Positions 21,094-33,900 are shown, numbered from the stretch's first letter. The stretch is 64,000 bases of DNA from Purpureocillium takamizusanense (GCF_022605165.1 NC_063069.1:5270001-5334000), one strand, 5' to 3'. A program made the numbers and translations. Notes: a model not told the origin generated them from the letters alone.

Positions 21094-22866
21094 ACTGCCG
21101 ACGAATGTCTTGACTAACAAGACGGCAGCAAGTTGATGATATCAATGGTGTAGGCCTGGGTGGTTACTCTTTATACGTTAAGCTCTGTGGTCTTTCAGTC
21201 TCACGCGACTGTTTGGGGCCAAGTGCACCGTGTGTTCACCAAACCGCTCGACAGTGTCGTGGTTGGTGACGTTTGCTTGAAGGTACGATTCCAAATAGCA
21301 TGGTTCCGTTACGTAGTCAGGCCACTTTGGTTCTGTGTCTTAGGATCTGGGAATTGACACGGCCACCTGGTGCTGGTAGTCCCTCTGCGCAGCCTGCCAA
21401 AAACGCATCTGATGTCAGCACAATGCCCAGGATATGGCCGCCATCAGAGAAGCCCTGCAAGTGGCTGCATCGCTAGTTTGAAATGGGATATGGTCGAAGC
21501 CAGAGACTCAGCCGCACAACCACACAACCGGGTCCCTAGCAGTTCACGTTAGGCTCAATTTCTTGAGTTCTGATCGCCGACCAAGTGATCGCGCTTCAAC
21601 AAGTCGACCGATGTGGCTTTCCCAAAGCACATGTGGTGGTGGTTGGCGTCACTACGAAGCATCGCCCACATTTGTGGAGGCCCAACACAGCCGCTCCCGT
21701 AACTCAGCGCATGGGTTGGCAGCTGGCTGCTGAGCAAAATGGCGGCCTGAAGTACGGAATATGCTTGTCTGTCACTGTTATTTGAGACAAGACCAACACA
21801 ACAGCAGGCGACAGAACAGTTCCGAAGAGGGAGCGCTGCCGGTTACTTGTAAACCTTGTCTGTAGCTTACGAGTCGACATGAGGAGTGTGCTGGCGATGC
21901 AAGCAATTTGGAATGGAAAAATAAACTTGATCGCGCGATCTTCGTCATGTGCCCTGTCTGCTATCGAATCTGAACCGAGCGATAGTATTGGCGTTAGCAA
22001 AGCCCCCGAGCCATTTGGGTCAGCCCGACAGGAGATTAGCACTGAATGAAACAGATGCAATTAAATTGTACAGGCCTTCAATCGCAAAATAGCGGGCGAG
22101 ATGGGGGTCCACTGATGTGGAATCAGTAGGCCAAGGGCAGGACCCCAGACCTTTCTGGGGGTTAGCGGCTCAGCGCCCTCCAAGGCTCCAACACTCGAAC
22201 ACTGCCACTGCCTAGTAGGTGCTCCGCCGAGAGCTATAGTGACAAATCCTCAGTGGGTGTCGGAGAGGAAACGCCGTTGAGGCGAGGAGCGCACCAGCAG
22301 ATCGACACGCCGCAGCGCCAACCTTGTGCGGCGACAACATGAAGGCCCCAAGATCGACGTCAGTAAAGTAACAGAAGATGGCGTTGCTTGCTCTATCTGA
22401 AGCACTCTGAAATGCGACGTTCTGATTCAGGATGGGGCTCTGGTTGTGTTGTACTATTTCAGTGGATGATAGAAGTCGGGGCCTCAGTTGCAAGCCCCGT
22501 ATGACGCTTCTTCGCGCTGACCATGAGCTATGAACCCACGCATGGTTCCATATCGAGGGCCTTCAGGTACCAAGACGGCTACATACATAATATAGAATTT
22601 CTTTATAGCGATATGTGAATGGAGAATCTGACGGTGAATGTGCGCCTCTAGTTGAATACTTCGTGTTGGCGAGTCATGGGAATGCACTTCATACAGCAAG
22701 CGCAGCTTAATAATCATGCGACGGGACTTGAAGGAGCCTTCAAATATATATACGAGCGCATTCGCTCGGGAGTGCGTTAGGAGCCCGGCATCCACACATC
22801 AAAGTAAGTTATTGTTTGCACATACAGTTGCCAACACCGCCGCCGCAGCGTCACAGGCGTCACAAG
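21094..22866. other. intergenic: divergent promoter region
   Basis: About 1.8 kb between divergent genes with no supported coding region. Several short open frames occur but none shows a domain or good composition. Confidence 0.6.
22745..22752 (+). promoter_or_regulatory. TATA box of the P-loop protein gene
   Basis: TATATATA lies 122 bp before the ATG at 22867. It is the only such element in the 150 bp upstream. Confidence 0.4.
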
Positions 22867-23790
22867 ATGGACCGAACGGAGAGTGCCAGCACCACATTGC
22901 GGCCACGTTTTACGGCGCCCGACGACTCATCCCCGGCAACCCCAGCGCAAGCGAAGCCCAGCCGGCCACCGCCCATTTTGTGTCTCGGAATGGCCCGCAC
23001 AGGCACCGCATCGGTTGCCGCGGCCCTCCGGATTCTAGGCGTTGGGCGTGTGCATCACGGTCTCGAGGTTTACCAGAAAGAGTTCAATTACCAATGGCGT
23101 ATCATTAATCGAGCCGCTGATGCGACCTTCCCGGTACTGCCAACATACACGGGGGAGCCGTTTACAAGGGAGCAGTGGGATGAAGTCTTTGGAGATTACG
23201 ACGCTGTCACCGATGTTGCTTCATTCTACGCCATGTCATTGATTCAGGCATACCCCGATGCCCGCGTGGTTCTCGTCGAGCGAGATATCGAGCGTTGGTT
23301 CGAAAGCATCAGCCAGGTCATCGAGGCGTGGGAGGATCCCTGGAATCGTCGCATGACACACCTCCTTGGCCCGCTTGCTGGGAGCGACACCGGAAAGGCC
23401 AGCTTGAAGTTTCTATTGGGTTGGTCCGAATCTGCACGAGCGGAGGACATACGGGGAAATGCCCGAGCGGCCTATATCAGGCATTACAAAGACATACGCG
23501 CTGCAGTTCCGCCTGAGCAACTTCTGGACTTCCAGTTCAGCGATGGGTGGGAGCCGTTGTGCCGGTTCTTGGGGAAGGACATTCCGGAGGTGCCCTTTCC
23601 GCACGTCAATGATGCGGCCGCGTATGCCGAGTTCATGCAGACGACCAAAGTTGACTTCCTCCAGCGATTGGCAGCGAATCTCAGCCCGATTGCGCTCTTG
23701 TCGGCTTTATTGCGTTTCATGTCACACGGGCTATGGGCCATATCCAAGTCTATAGCCCGTCTTCTAGGTCTGATTGGATCAAGAAGTTAA
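22867..23790 (+). CDS. sulfotransferase-like P-loop protein with C-terminal membrane helix
   Basis: A single exon of 307 residues. After a disordered Pro/Thr-rich N-terminus comes LCLGMARTGTASV (about residues 38-50), a modified P-loop (GMxRTGT) characteristic of a large group of fungal sulfotransferase-like proteins, followed by helix AALRILG. Further on, DAVTDVASFYAMSLIQAYP and ARVVLVERDIERWFES match the strand and helix pattern that carries the sulfate-donor contacts in sulfotransferases. The last 50 residues are hydrophobic and may anchor the protein in a membrane. True sulfotransferase activity is not established for this group. ATG 22867 was chosen; the frame is open for 17 codons upstream but has no ATG there. 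Confidence 0.8.
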   Translation: MDRTESASTTLRPRFTAPDDSSPATPAQAKPSRPPPILCLGMARTGTASVAAALRILGVGRVHHGLEVYQKEFNYQWRIINRAADATFPVLPTYTGEPFTREQWDEVFGDYDAVTDVASFYAMSLIQAYPDARVVLVERDIERWFESISQVIEAWEDPWNRRMTHLLGPLAGSDTGKASLKFLLGWSESARAEDIRGNARAAYIRHYKDIRAAVPPEQLLDFQFSDGWEPLCRFLGKDIPEVPFPHVNDAAAYAEFMQTTKVDFLQRLAANLSPIALLSALLRFMSHGLWAISKSIARLLGLIGSRS

Positions 23791-23979
23791 CCCTATAAGC
23801 CTTCAATGCCATTTACAAGTAACAGACGTGAACATTTATGTCAGAATGAAGGGCGGCTGAGGCTATCGTGGTAGGTGCCTCAAACATGCATGTGTGAGCG
23901 ATTGTCATGAGATACTAGATTGAAGAGCTTCCCCCCATAAGAAGTCCTCTTGTGATCATGCAACTCACCCTTTTCTATG

Positions 23980-26010
23980 CTATGTCCGGCTAGCAGCTAG
24001 AAGTGTCTCGATCATCGTCTGTGGAGGGGCTAGCACCGACTCGCAATCTAGGTATTGGGTGGTGTCGCCATCATTGCTGAACTCACATGCCGCAAATCCG
24101 TTGCCCAAAAAGCCAAATCTGTTGCCGGAATGATACTCAATGTCAAAATCCTCCCAATTTGGCGACTCGACAGCCTGGAAGAAAGCTAGACGAGTGCCAG
24201 GCCACATAACGATGGGACCGTCTATCCGACCCTGCTTGAACCAGCTTGCACAAGGGTCAGCCCAGCATGTCCGGGGGAGGTATGCTCGACAATGCTCCAT
24301 GAACTGATTGACTACCACGTCCTTTGGTGAAATGCGGCGAATGTGTTGAGCGTACATCTTGCGAATAACCTGGATGAAATATTTGCTCGTGTGCGTGATA
24401 ATGGGCAGGATCGACCCCTGTGCAACTGGGGTGAATGGGCCCATGAACATGAAGTAGTTGGGCATCTTAGGTGCTGCAATACCAAGGTATGACTCAGGTA
24501 TTTCCCGCCACCTCTCAGCAAGGTCGACCTGATCAAGTCCAAGAACCGGGAATGTTGGGCGAAAGGATGTGTCAAAGCCGGTGGCGCAGATAATGACATC
24601 TACTTCATATTCGTTTCCCCTCTGGTCTTTAAACCCCGCCGGCGTTATAGAGTGAATATTCTCAGTAAAACATGTTGTCTTAGCTCCAACAAGGGCGTCC
24701 AGATATCCGTTGTCAGGTATTGGCCGTCGGCAGCCGGCATTGAAGTTCTGGGGAATAATTTTGTCAAGCAGCCGCTTGTCACCGCGCAGCTTGCTGCGCA
24801 TTATACCATAACAACACTAGTCCATGAGTTAGCGAACAGTGAGAACAGGTGGACTTGGTAAATCATACTTCGTTCGCCTCCTGGGACTCTCTTGTGTTTC
24901 GCAAAACAAACTTAAATCGCTGATTGAGCTCTCGTTCCACTAGCCTTCGATACTCCAAATACCGGGCGGGGTTCCGACGCCACTCCATCTTACTCTCTTC
25001 CGAATCTATTCATGTACTCAGTCTTCCACAGTCTTCCACTGTTTGGTTGGTGACAAGTCTGAAATTTCTTACATGCAAAGTTTGAACCGTCGTTCCCTGC
25101 AAACTTCTGAGCGAAGCTTGTAGTTATCCACGTGGGGCTTCGAACCCAAGTGTAGAGTTTCGACACATCCCCATAGACTGATACAACAGTTTGCACCCCA
25201 GAACTGCCAGAACCAATCACGGCAACTCTTTTGCCCTTCAAGTCGTACCCTTCTTGATACTGTGCCGTGTGAAAAAGGCGGCCCGAAAATGAGTGAAGAC
25301 CGGGTATATCTGGCCACTTCCACGCGCTGAGACAGTCAATTAGTAGTTTGAAAGGAAAATGAAACAGCACGGGAAAATATAATAGTAACTCACTTGAGAA
25401 TTCCTCCACCGTTCAAAAAAACATCGCATCTTTCCTCCCATTTCCGAGTGCCGTCCGTTGTCGTCAACCCGACGACCCATCTTGAGTCAGCTTCATCCCA
25501 AGCTGCGCTGACTACTTTTGTATTAAGCTGAATGTACTTGTCGAGCCCTTCGTCCAATACTATTCCTTTCATGTACTGCCATATTTCCGGCGCGTGGCTG
25601 TAAAACTCTGTCCAGTCTGGGTTCGGGCGCCAGGGAAATTGATAGCTCGCACTCGGGACATCGCATGCACAACCGGGGTAACGATTCTCATACCAGGTTC
25701 CTCCAACATCAGAGTTTTTCTCGAAACATTTAATATCGACATAAAGCCCCGTCAGAGCCTTGGGGGCTTGGTGCAAGAAGTCGATTCCGGCGGCGCCTGC
25801 ACCCATGACAATGACTCTGAACGGATCTCCGCCCCGACCAGCCCACCCCTCGCCAATCAAAGTTTGTCCACATTTATACGCCGTCGGTGTCTTTTCATGC
25901 CATTCGGGTAGGTCAACGGGCCTTTTGAGAGATGAAGGATGGGGGCCAGCGCGGTTGCTCCCGATTTGAACACCAGTCGGGTTGTCGTTGGTCTCTATGG
26001 AGCCAGCCAT
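23980..26010 (-). CDS. Baeyer-Villiger-type flavin monooxygenase
   Basis: Exons 26010-25394, 25326-25073, 25005-24869 and 24816-23980 give 614 residues. The enzyme binds FAD and NADPH and inserts one oxygen atom into ketones to make esters or lactones. Visible motifs: FAD Rossmann GAGAAG (70-75), GGTWYENRYPGCACD (103-117), the Baeyer-Villiger signature FSGRLFHTAQY (218-228; the usual Trp is Tyr here), the NADPH Rossmann GSGSSG (243-248) and ATGFD near the C-terminal third. Introns are 67, 67 and 52 bp. It is divergent from the class II aldolase gene across 1.6 kb. Related fungal enzymes serve both catabolism of cyclic ketones or steroids and secondary metabolism; the substrate is unknown. The Trp-to-Tyr change weakens a strict BVMO assignment slightly. 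Confidence 0.88.
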
Positions 26011-27614
26011 GCGGAGGGAAACGCAAACTATGTGGGCTCGAACTTGGCATGGGACGCATATGGTAAGCGATGATTAGTCTGGAGAAGCAGTAGCTGGCGT
26101 CTCATAGTCATTTGGCGCACACGGCAGAGCTAAAAGCGAGATGTCCGACTGCTCCTCAACTGCGATCAATGGGACTGGGCAGTGATTGTTATAAAAAGTC
26201 TCCCCCTACTTAAGCGTGAGTCTTCGCGTCACAACAGATGTAACGATGGGTCCAAGACGCTGACAAATGCGTTCATCGTCCGAAGCTAGAATCATTGGAT
26301 CTGGATGGGATGTGACGCTTTGGTTCCACAACGAAAAGAGCCTGCATGAAACGCTGCCTGCGGTAGGACCGGGACACAACTGGGTCACGCAAGTGCGGGA
26401 GCCATTCGGTTGTGACCAGGAGGGTACAATTGCAACCACGCCTCCCTGCTCCCTTCATGCAATGCATGAGGAGTACGAGGTATGCATAGGTTGCTTTCAA
26501 GTACCGACAACAGCATCCTCTCACGGAAAGCTGCGAGGAGCCTAGGTGGGGCCACTATCGCCTACTCTTGAGAGTCAGTGTCTTTATAGCGAATACGATA
26601 GGCGCTGAACTCAACTGGCGGGTGCGCTGGTAGACATCAATGATGATGCATATGTGGTCTGGTGCACAAACGCCATGGTCTTCAGTTGAACTATGAGGCA
26701 TGGTTTTGGGGACCCGATGTATCTCGCATTGACAATGTATCTCAACTCAAAGCTCTTGAAGAGAACAATTGGTGCTGTCCCGGCGATGACGACGTCGGCT
26801 ACCATTGTCTGCGGTAACCACATGTCATACATCACATAGATATGCGGATCGGGGGGAGGGGCGGAAGGCGGAACAGCACGGCCCTCTGAGCTGGCCGATC
26901 TGCGCCAGTAGTGGATGAAATGAGCGGACATGACGTGACTTTCGCATCAGCTCGTCTCCCAGAAGCAGAGGGCGCCCGTTAGCCACAAGCGCAGACGATA
27001 TTACACCAAATGTCAAAAAATTGTCGCGGAGCCGATCGTCGCGGCACGTTCGCCAGCCTCATATATGAGCGAACGACGAGTAGTAATGGATCCGCGCCAG
27101 AACTGCGCCTCCAAAACCACTTCATACGTGACAGTATGAATGATTTACGTACGCAGAATTCTCGTCACATCTACAGTACCAGCTTCTAGATCTGCCGAGA
27201 ACCCAACGTTGTAGAGTGAAGCAAAGAGGGGCAACTGGAGGTGTTTCCCGGTACCCAAGCTCGTCATCGAATCAGCGTGCTGCATTGACGATGCCTTTGA
27301 ATTGGTTGGTCCGACTACTTTGCTCAGTGTTGGTGGGATGGTCCCGTCGCTCGGTCCATGAGGATCCGACACCCTAGCAGGCCAAGACACGACGACGGAC
27401 GGCAATGTGGAGTGCCGGGTGCCGAGGCACCCACTCTTGTGCAGGGTTCCCCGCAAGTTGGCTCGCGAGGGTGGACGGGACACGATGCTTCCACCAAACC
27501 CGTTGCGTCCAGGCCTCCTCACATCCCAACTTTGGCAATCTCGTCCCTCAAGCAACAAGATTCAATCTATCGCAACGACGCAACTTACGACCTTTCTGTC
27601 CTACGCGCTCGATC
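26011..27614. other. intergenic: divergent promoter, monooxygenase / aldolase
   Basis: A 1.6-kb shared upstream region. The frame of the aldolase gene is open from 27405 but the first ATG is at 27615. No other gene is supported here. Confidence 0.6.
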
Positions 27615-28547
27615 ATGTCGACTACCAACGCGGTGACTACGACCATCGAGGCGGCTCAGGCCCCGCAGCTCTCCTCCGTCGCTCCTTCAACCGTCAGCGG
27701 TATCCCTGCTCCCGAGGTGGGGGACGACGCCGGAGCCGCCTCCCAACATGGCGCACCTGTCAGAACCCAAACATTCCCAAAGCCACCCGTCTTTCAGAAT
27801 AAGCTCGACGAGCGCGAATATCTCAAAGGCCGCTTGGCTCTTGCGTTTCGACTTTTCGGACACAACGGGTATGAGGAAGGGGTGGCAGGCCACATCACCC
27901 TCCGGGACCCTGTGCTTCCCGGCCATTTCTGGGTCAACCCCTTTGGAGTGCCCTTCACCCACATCAGAAAATCGGATCTCATCCTCGTCGACTCTGATGG
28001 GAACGTCGTGGACGGCGGCGAGAACCGACTGCTAAATGTCGCAGCGTATATGATTCACTCCGCGGTACACGAGGCCCGTCCCGATGTCCTTTGCGCTGCA
28101 CACTGCCACTCCTTGTACGGCCGGACCTTCAGCACCCTGGGGCGAGAGATTGACATCATTACGCAAGACTCGTGTGCTTTCTACAAAGACCACTCCGTGT
28201 ATAACTCGTTCAAGGGCGTGGTGCTGGCCAAGGAGGAAGGTCATAACATTGCGAAGGCTCTGGGCAAGAATAAGGCTGTGATACTTCAAAACCATGGGCT
28301 TCTGACGGTCGGCCAATCTATTGAGGCCTGTATTTTCTGGTTCACTACTCTGGAAGGGTGTTGCAAGACTCAACTGCTGGCCGACGCTGCTGCAGCAGGC
28401 CGAGGTGGTGGCAAGCCCATTGAGATCGATGCCGAGGACGCCGCGTTTACCTTCAAGACTATTGGCTCGCCAAGAGCTGGGTGGTTTGCCGGCCAGCCAG
28501 CATTTACTGTTTTGGAAAGACAATACGGGCAGGACGTCTTCCTGTAG
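27615..28547 (+). CDS. class II aldolase / adducin domain protein
   Basis: A single exon of 310 residues. After about 60 disordered residues the aldolase II domain begins at KGRLALAFRLFG. The metal-binding histidines are seen in AAHCHSLYG (His 163 and 165) and NHGLLTVG (His 226), and the domain is followed by the helix EACIFWFTTLEGCCKTQ. Such proteins are zinc-dependent aldolases, epimerases or decarboxylase-like enzymes of sugar phosphates and related hydroxy acids; many fungal members are uncharacterised. No signal peptide is seen, so it is probably cytosolic. Divergent from the monooxygenase and convergent with the MFS gene at 29199, it may belong to a small catabolic group with them. That grouping is inference from position. 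Confidence 0.87.
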   Translation: MSTTNAVTTTIEAAQAPQLSSVAPSTVSGIPAPEVGDDAGAASQHGAPVRTQTFPKPPVFQNKLDEREYLKGRLALAFRLFGHNGYEEGVAGHITLRDPVLPGHFWVNPFGVPFTHIRKSDLILVDSDGNVVDGGENRLLNVAAYMIHSAVHEARPDVLCAAHCHSLYGRTFSTLGREIDIITQDSCAFYKDHSVYNSFKGVVLAKEEGHNIAKALGKNKAVILQNHGLLTVGQSIEACIFWFTTLEGCCKTQLLADAAAAGRGGGKPIEIDAEDAAFTFKTIGSPRAGWFAGQPAFTVLERQYGQDVFL

Positions 28548-29198
28548 ATGGTCTGGATTGCATCGCGGACTTGCTGGTCGCTTGTTGTGTTCGGCGTTAC
28601 TCAGGAAACGCTACACGGTGTCGATAATGTATCAGATCGCACATAACATAGTACTTGATACTTTATTACTACGTGTAATTGCCGCGAATACCACGAAGCG
28701 ATGCTTACTGTTTAATTGACGTGCATTAAAAACCCCTCGACCTCAGTGTTCCGCGTAGTAATTGAGCCCAGTTGATATCTTGCTCTACGGGCGCCTACTT
28801 GGGCATAGTCTGCCACGAAGATGCGTTGAAAATTGACTAAACACAGTCCTTGTTCTGATGGCTGTTTTTCTCACCCTTCTCCTGCCAATACTGCGTCAGG
28901 CCCCCGTTTCCATATGCTAAGCGGTTCAGGATTGCCCAATGAATAAATGAATGACGTGATGCCTGACGTAGAATCGCCAGGCAGTCAGGAACCTCTGCTG
29001 ACCTCGACTTACAAGATTGTGAAGAGCTATAATCGCCATCAATATGGTACGACACCTTCCCCAGGGCGAGGTCCAAAGTCGTAATAGAATTGAGCCTGCG
29101 AGTTCTTCCAACTCCAGTCTCATAACTTAACGTTATTGCGAGTCTTCCCGCCATTTCAAGCTCAAGCGACAGCTGTAGCGAAACACCCCTCCGGAACT
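28548..29198. other. intergenic between converging genes
   Basis: Tail-to-tail spacer of 650 bp. It is rather AT-rich just after the aldolase stop. No gene is supported; the open frames near 28837-29202 on the minus strand run into the 3-prime end of the MFS gene. Confidence 0.55.
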
Positions 29199-30903
29199 TC
29201 AAACGATATACCTGAAAAGTGGACTCTTGTCTCCCATCTGCAAGAGCTCCTCATTGGTGTACTTCTGCCTGACCTCAGACTCGGGCCATTCTGCTTCCCG
29301 TTGTCGATTCAAGTTCTCATAGGCGCGCTTGAGGACCAGCGTAGCTATTATGGCAGCAATGCACATCCCGAGTCCGAAGCCGTAGCCAAGCCAGTAGTGT
29401 GGCTTCTGGCGCTCCAGATAGAGATTCGTACCGATGGACCCTCCGAGGTTGCCCACTGAGATCAGTAGAGCCATGCCAATCGCACGCTTCCAGGATGGCG
29501 CCAGATTATTACCGATCCAAGTGACCAAGGCTACCAAAGGCGCATTGGCCCCTAGGGGGATGCAGAAGAGGAAGCCGTAGGTCACGCCTGGAAGGCCCGG
29601 TTGAGGAAGTGCAAGGAGTGCAATGAACCCGACTGACGCGAGCGCGAATGGGCCTACAATAAACGGCCAGCGAGTGGCGCACTTGTCAGAGTAATGTGCT
29701 AGCACCAGGATCCCCATGGCCGAGAAGGCGTATATTGGAATAGTCAATAACTGAGCGTTGGCCGCACTGTAGCCAAGGTCGAAAATGACAGTAGGGACAG
29801 TATAACTGAACCCGTAGGCACAGATAGTGTGGGCCTATGGAAAAAGGTTAGCTGGAGGACCCTCAATACTGGTGATAGAGCACGGTATCCCGACCAAGTA
29901 TATGATGATGGCAACCCATATCTTCCACTCCAGAAAAGCTGATCGGATAGTTGGCCAGTGAAACTTGTCATGTAGTTCAACTTCTCCGGACTCGGTTCCC
30001 GCATCTGCTCGAAGTCTATCGTATAGTATTTTTTTCTCCCTGGATGTTAGGAACTTCGATGTCTCGGGGCTGTCCGGAAGGAGGAGGAATGGGATGAGGC
30101 TGAAAGCTACCGTCGCCGCCCCCTCGACGAGGAAGATCCAACGCCAGCCGCCCAGGCCTCTTATTCCGTCCATTTTTCCGATGGAAAAGGCGAGTAGACC
30201 AGAAAAGGCGCTTGCCACTGACCCGGCACTGTAGAATATTGCCAGGCGCTGCTGTAGCTCGAGCCGTCGGTACCATGTCGTCAAGAGATAAGCGCTAGCT
30301 GGGAAGAAGCCTGCCTCTGCCACGCCCAGCTAGAGAGAGGAAATATGCTTAGCAACCAAGGCTCTGGTAAAGACAGCGTTAACTTACCGCTGCGCGAGCA
30401 ACGGTGAGCCCCGGAAAGCTTTGCACAACACCAAAAAGTGTCATCACCGTGCCCCAAGCAAGCATGAGGATGCCGATCCAGAGGGACGGTCTGAGCAGCT
30501 TGAGGATGAAGTTGCTGGGCACCTCTAGGAGGGCGTATGGGATAAAAAACATGGTAAGCCTAAGAGACGTCAGCATGCATTTTGGTTGCATAGCTTCACC
30601 TATTATCTCACGCAATGTTGTATTGTTCGCCTGTGAGATGAAGCTCTTTGCTCATCCCTGCGACCTTTGCGTTTCCGACTGAAGTCCATGTCAATAACTC
30701 AATTGCCATTGGGCGAGACATTCTGACTCACTATTGCTTCTGTCCATATAACACATGATGTAGAGAAACCCCAGAATCGGAATGACGCGCCAATCGACCT
30801 TCCGTAGCACCCGCTTGACCTCCTCTGGTTCGGGAGCATCATGCTGGCGATCGGTTTCCGGGTCCACGTCCTCTACATGATCTATCTTACTGTCTTTTTG
30901 CAT
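29199..30903 (-). CDS. MFS transporter, Dal5 / anion:cation symporter type
   Basis: Exons 30903-30732, 30678-30612, 30559-30388, 30329-29895 and 29834-29199 give 493 residues. It is a 12-helix plasma-membrane permease of the anion:cation symporter group, which in fungi takes up allantoate, nicotinate, vitamins and organic acids. Landmarks: RVIPILGFLYIMCYMDRSN in helix 1, NIGNAKVAGM after the first intron, PSNFILKLLRPS, GWRWIFLVEG, and NNLAPSWKRAIGMAL in the second half. Introns are 53, 52, 58 and 60 bp. The fourth intron has an unusual GTCGGG donor but is the only choice that keeps frame and gives YLAHTICAYGFSY. Substrate unknown; the neighbouring monooxygenase and aldolase suggest an organic acid, by inference. 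Confidence 0.87.
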
Positions 30904-33900
30904 AGTGCTGAGCTGTTGACGATTCTAGGCGATGTCGTTACGTTCAATTGTGCCAGTGAGCATCAGACTGAAAGCTCCCAGTGCCGATGATGAATTCGTT
31001 GCGCTGAATGGCAGGGCCACGCTCTCTTATAGGCGCATACCGAGCTGAGCTCCGGTCGTCCGGTGTGCAAGTACAAAAAGGAAACAAGAATCGATCACTC
31101 CGATCAGGATCACGCAGACGACGCCGCCCGCCGGGAGACCGGTGAACTTGCCGTGGCCGCCGTTACCGCCGGTGTTTAGGCGGGAGTCGACATGCAGTTG
31201 GATGGGAAGATGCCCAACAGAGTATGGAGTGCCGGCCACATGGGTGGATGCGTCGAGATACCAACCAATGGACACTCCATTGTCCGCCACGCTACTTTTG
31301 TTGGTGTCGTTGGGTGGCCAACGTCACCACCTTGGCGTGTCGGGCTGTTGGTTCGTGTTCCAGCTGGCAGCGTAGTACGAATTAAAGTAGTATAGATTGC
31401 AGACCAGTCGTTCGTGTTCCCGACGGCACGCCACGCATGCTCTGGCTACGAGTGCCCGAACAAAAGGGGGGGGGCCTTTGTCCTTCGTACCACGTCGGGA
31501 GACCAGGAATACATCCAGCGGGAGTCAACCCCGCAGGAGAGGCAGGCAATAGACTATTCTCGCCGGGCGAACGGCAACGCACGTGCTCAAGGACGCGGAC
31601 GACGTGGGGGCTTTCACTAGGCATTTCATAGACCTGAACTCAATAGTGATCTGATTTCTCCCTGAGTAAAGGTAGGGGTAACCATCCCCGCTTCGAGAAC
31701 CTCACCCAACATCATTGATCCTTGGCCCAAGGTTGGTGTATGTGAAAGCAATTCTAATCCATACGAAGTACGTGACGGGACAAGAAAATACAACGGTTCA
31801 TGTTGCACCGTTGGAGTCGGTGGTGCGGCTGGGGTCTAAGACCAATGAGGCTGTTATGTTGTGACACGAGGAATAGATGCACTGAAGCCGAACCATCTAC
31901 TTCGTACATTGCTCTTCTTCAGTGCTCTTCTGGTCGTCACAGAAACGCCCGTATCTGGCAGAGAAACTCCACGGATAGTTCCTCAGATTCCAACCAGTGT
32001 ACAATGCCTTTGTCCCATGCCTCTTTCATCCCTGCCTCTCACATGTAGATCAACTCCAAGGCGATTCCATAGTGCTTCGCTGAAGCTGCGAAGGGCAATT
32101 GCTGGAAATACGAAGTACTAGACAGCGTGGTACCTGGAATTTCTGTAAAACCAGCGGCGGGGTCTGCATCTCGGATCACGCGCAATACGGCACGCATTTG
32201 CATGCTCTGCATCATACCGTCATTTTCCGGGCCACCGCCATTGCCTCTGATGTCATGCTTGCGAAATGACCATGAATTACGCATCAGTCCTCACAACCTG
32301 TATGCAGTGCTTCGGTGAGCTCTATGTGCCAGGTTTGGGGGTTGCTGGGTGAGCGAGAATGATTGCAGCTAGTTCAAGGCGAATGGAGTCCACCCCATAA
32401 GCCCCGGTGAGCTCCGAGTTTAGGAGCCAGACCGTGCGTGACTGGCACCATCGTAACGAGCGGGCGCGACCAATAGAAGACGTGACACTGAGGATCAAAC
32501 TATGCCAAGGCGCGATCTCGACATGGAAGTGATATTGAGCTCGTTTCCGTACATGTAGGCAAATTGGCTACAGAGGGAGTTATTATTAGTTAGAGCCACC
32601 CGCTGGATGGGTTCGTGCAGAAATGTGTCAAGAAGTCCCTCTGCGGGGGCATGCAAACGCCAATCAATCCAATACTGGTCGATCTAAGATCAATGATCGC
32701 CAAGGCACATCTCTTCGAACATCGTGAATGCCCTGGATGCGAATACACCAAGTGCACGTGCCATACCTTCGCCTTGTTGATTAATTGAGCAATGGCTGCT
32801 CATGATACTTCAGTATGTCATACAGCGCTGCCGCTGGGCCGGTCCATCTTCCAAGCGGTCGTTCTATACGAGGTTGATGCGAAATGCCGCATGGATTGAT
32901 GCTCAAAAGGAGTCTACACAGCCTCGTCAATGTGTGACCGGCGTATCAACTGTGCGGCTCCTGATTCGCGCCGATTTGGACAGCAACAGTTGATACTCTA
33001 GCATCAGCTGTCCGCTTAGTCTCTAGGTTGCATATCGCCGCGCCACGTTTTCAGTGCCGTTGATCTGTCCAAGGAACAGGCGAGACCCGGGACCGCATGG
33101 ACCCGTAGTGTTGACGATGCCCCTGACAATCTGACGGTTTCAGGCACTCGCTGGGCCCATGTGCCACGAGCTAACCATCAGACAAAATATCTGGAGCGGG
33201 GCTCCCTTGAGCTGCAAGCCTGAAACCGATGGCATCCCATGGCACTGCGCTCAGCCCTGTCACTCATTTAGACGTCGGCGAACGGGAATATGAAGGCTTA
33301 GCCGACGACCATGTGATACGACAGAAAAGAGCTCTAAAGCAAGACGGGAATACGCTTGAATCTCGAGACCATGCGCGATGACATGTATCCTAATAACGGT
33401 GAAGGTTAAACTTATCCGCGATTTTGACTTGTTCGTGGTATTCCACTACGCACATGGTAATTAACCTTATCGCACATCATGTCGCTGCGAAACCGGCGGG
33501 GCGACTGATCTCGTCACGTCGTGCCAACTTGGCCGTGTCGTGTCTTGCGAGCCTCGGCGAGAGCCTGGCGCTTTGCAGAGTCCTCTTCAGACCAAGTCTT
33601 CTGAAAGAGGAAACAATTCCTGATCGACAACTTGGCTTCGTCTGGAAGGCGGGATTGGCGCCTTTCAGGGGATGGTCTGTGGTCGTCAAACATACTCTCC
33701 CGCTCGCAGCCCCTGGCCCTGACATCCGTAACCCGAGCGATTAGACCGGCTACGCTCCCACCCGAGCGTGGCTGACATCGAGTCTGTTACAGTCCGCTGC
33801 CATCCCGACTTTGCGATTCCGACTTTACCGTCTCGACGAGTCAATTGGATGCCCCCTTGTTGCAGGGCATTATGCTGGATGGCGAGACTTCGTTTTGCTG

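Noticed and set aside
31027..31290. 87-codon minus-strand frame with one hydrophobic stretch
   Set aside because: A single possible membrane segment is not enough; no start context, promoter or family support.
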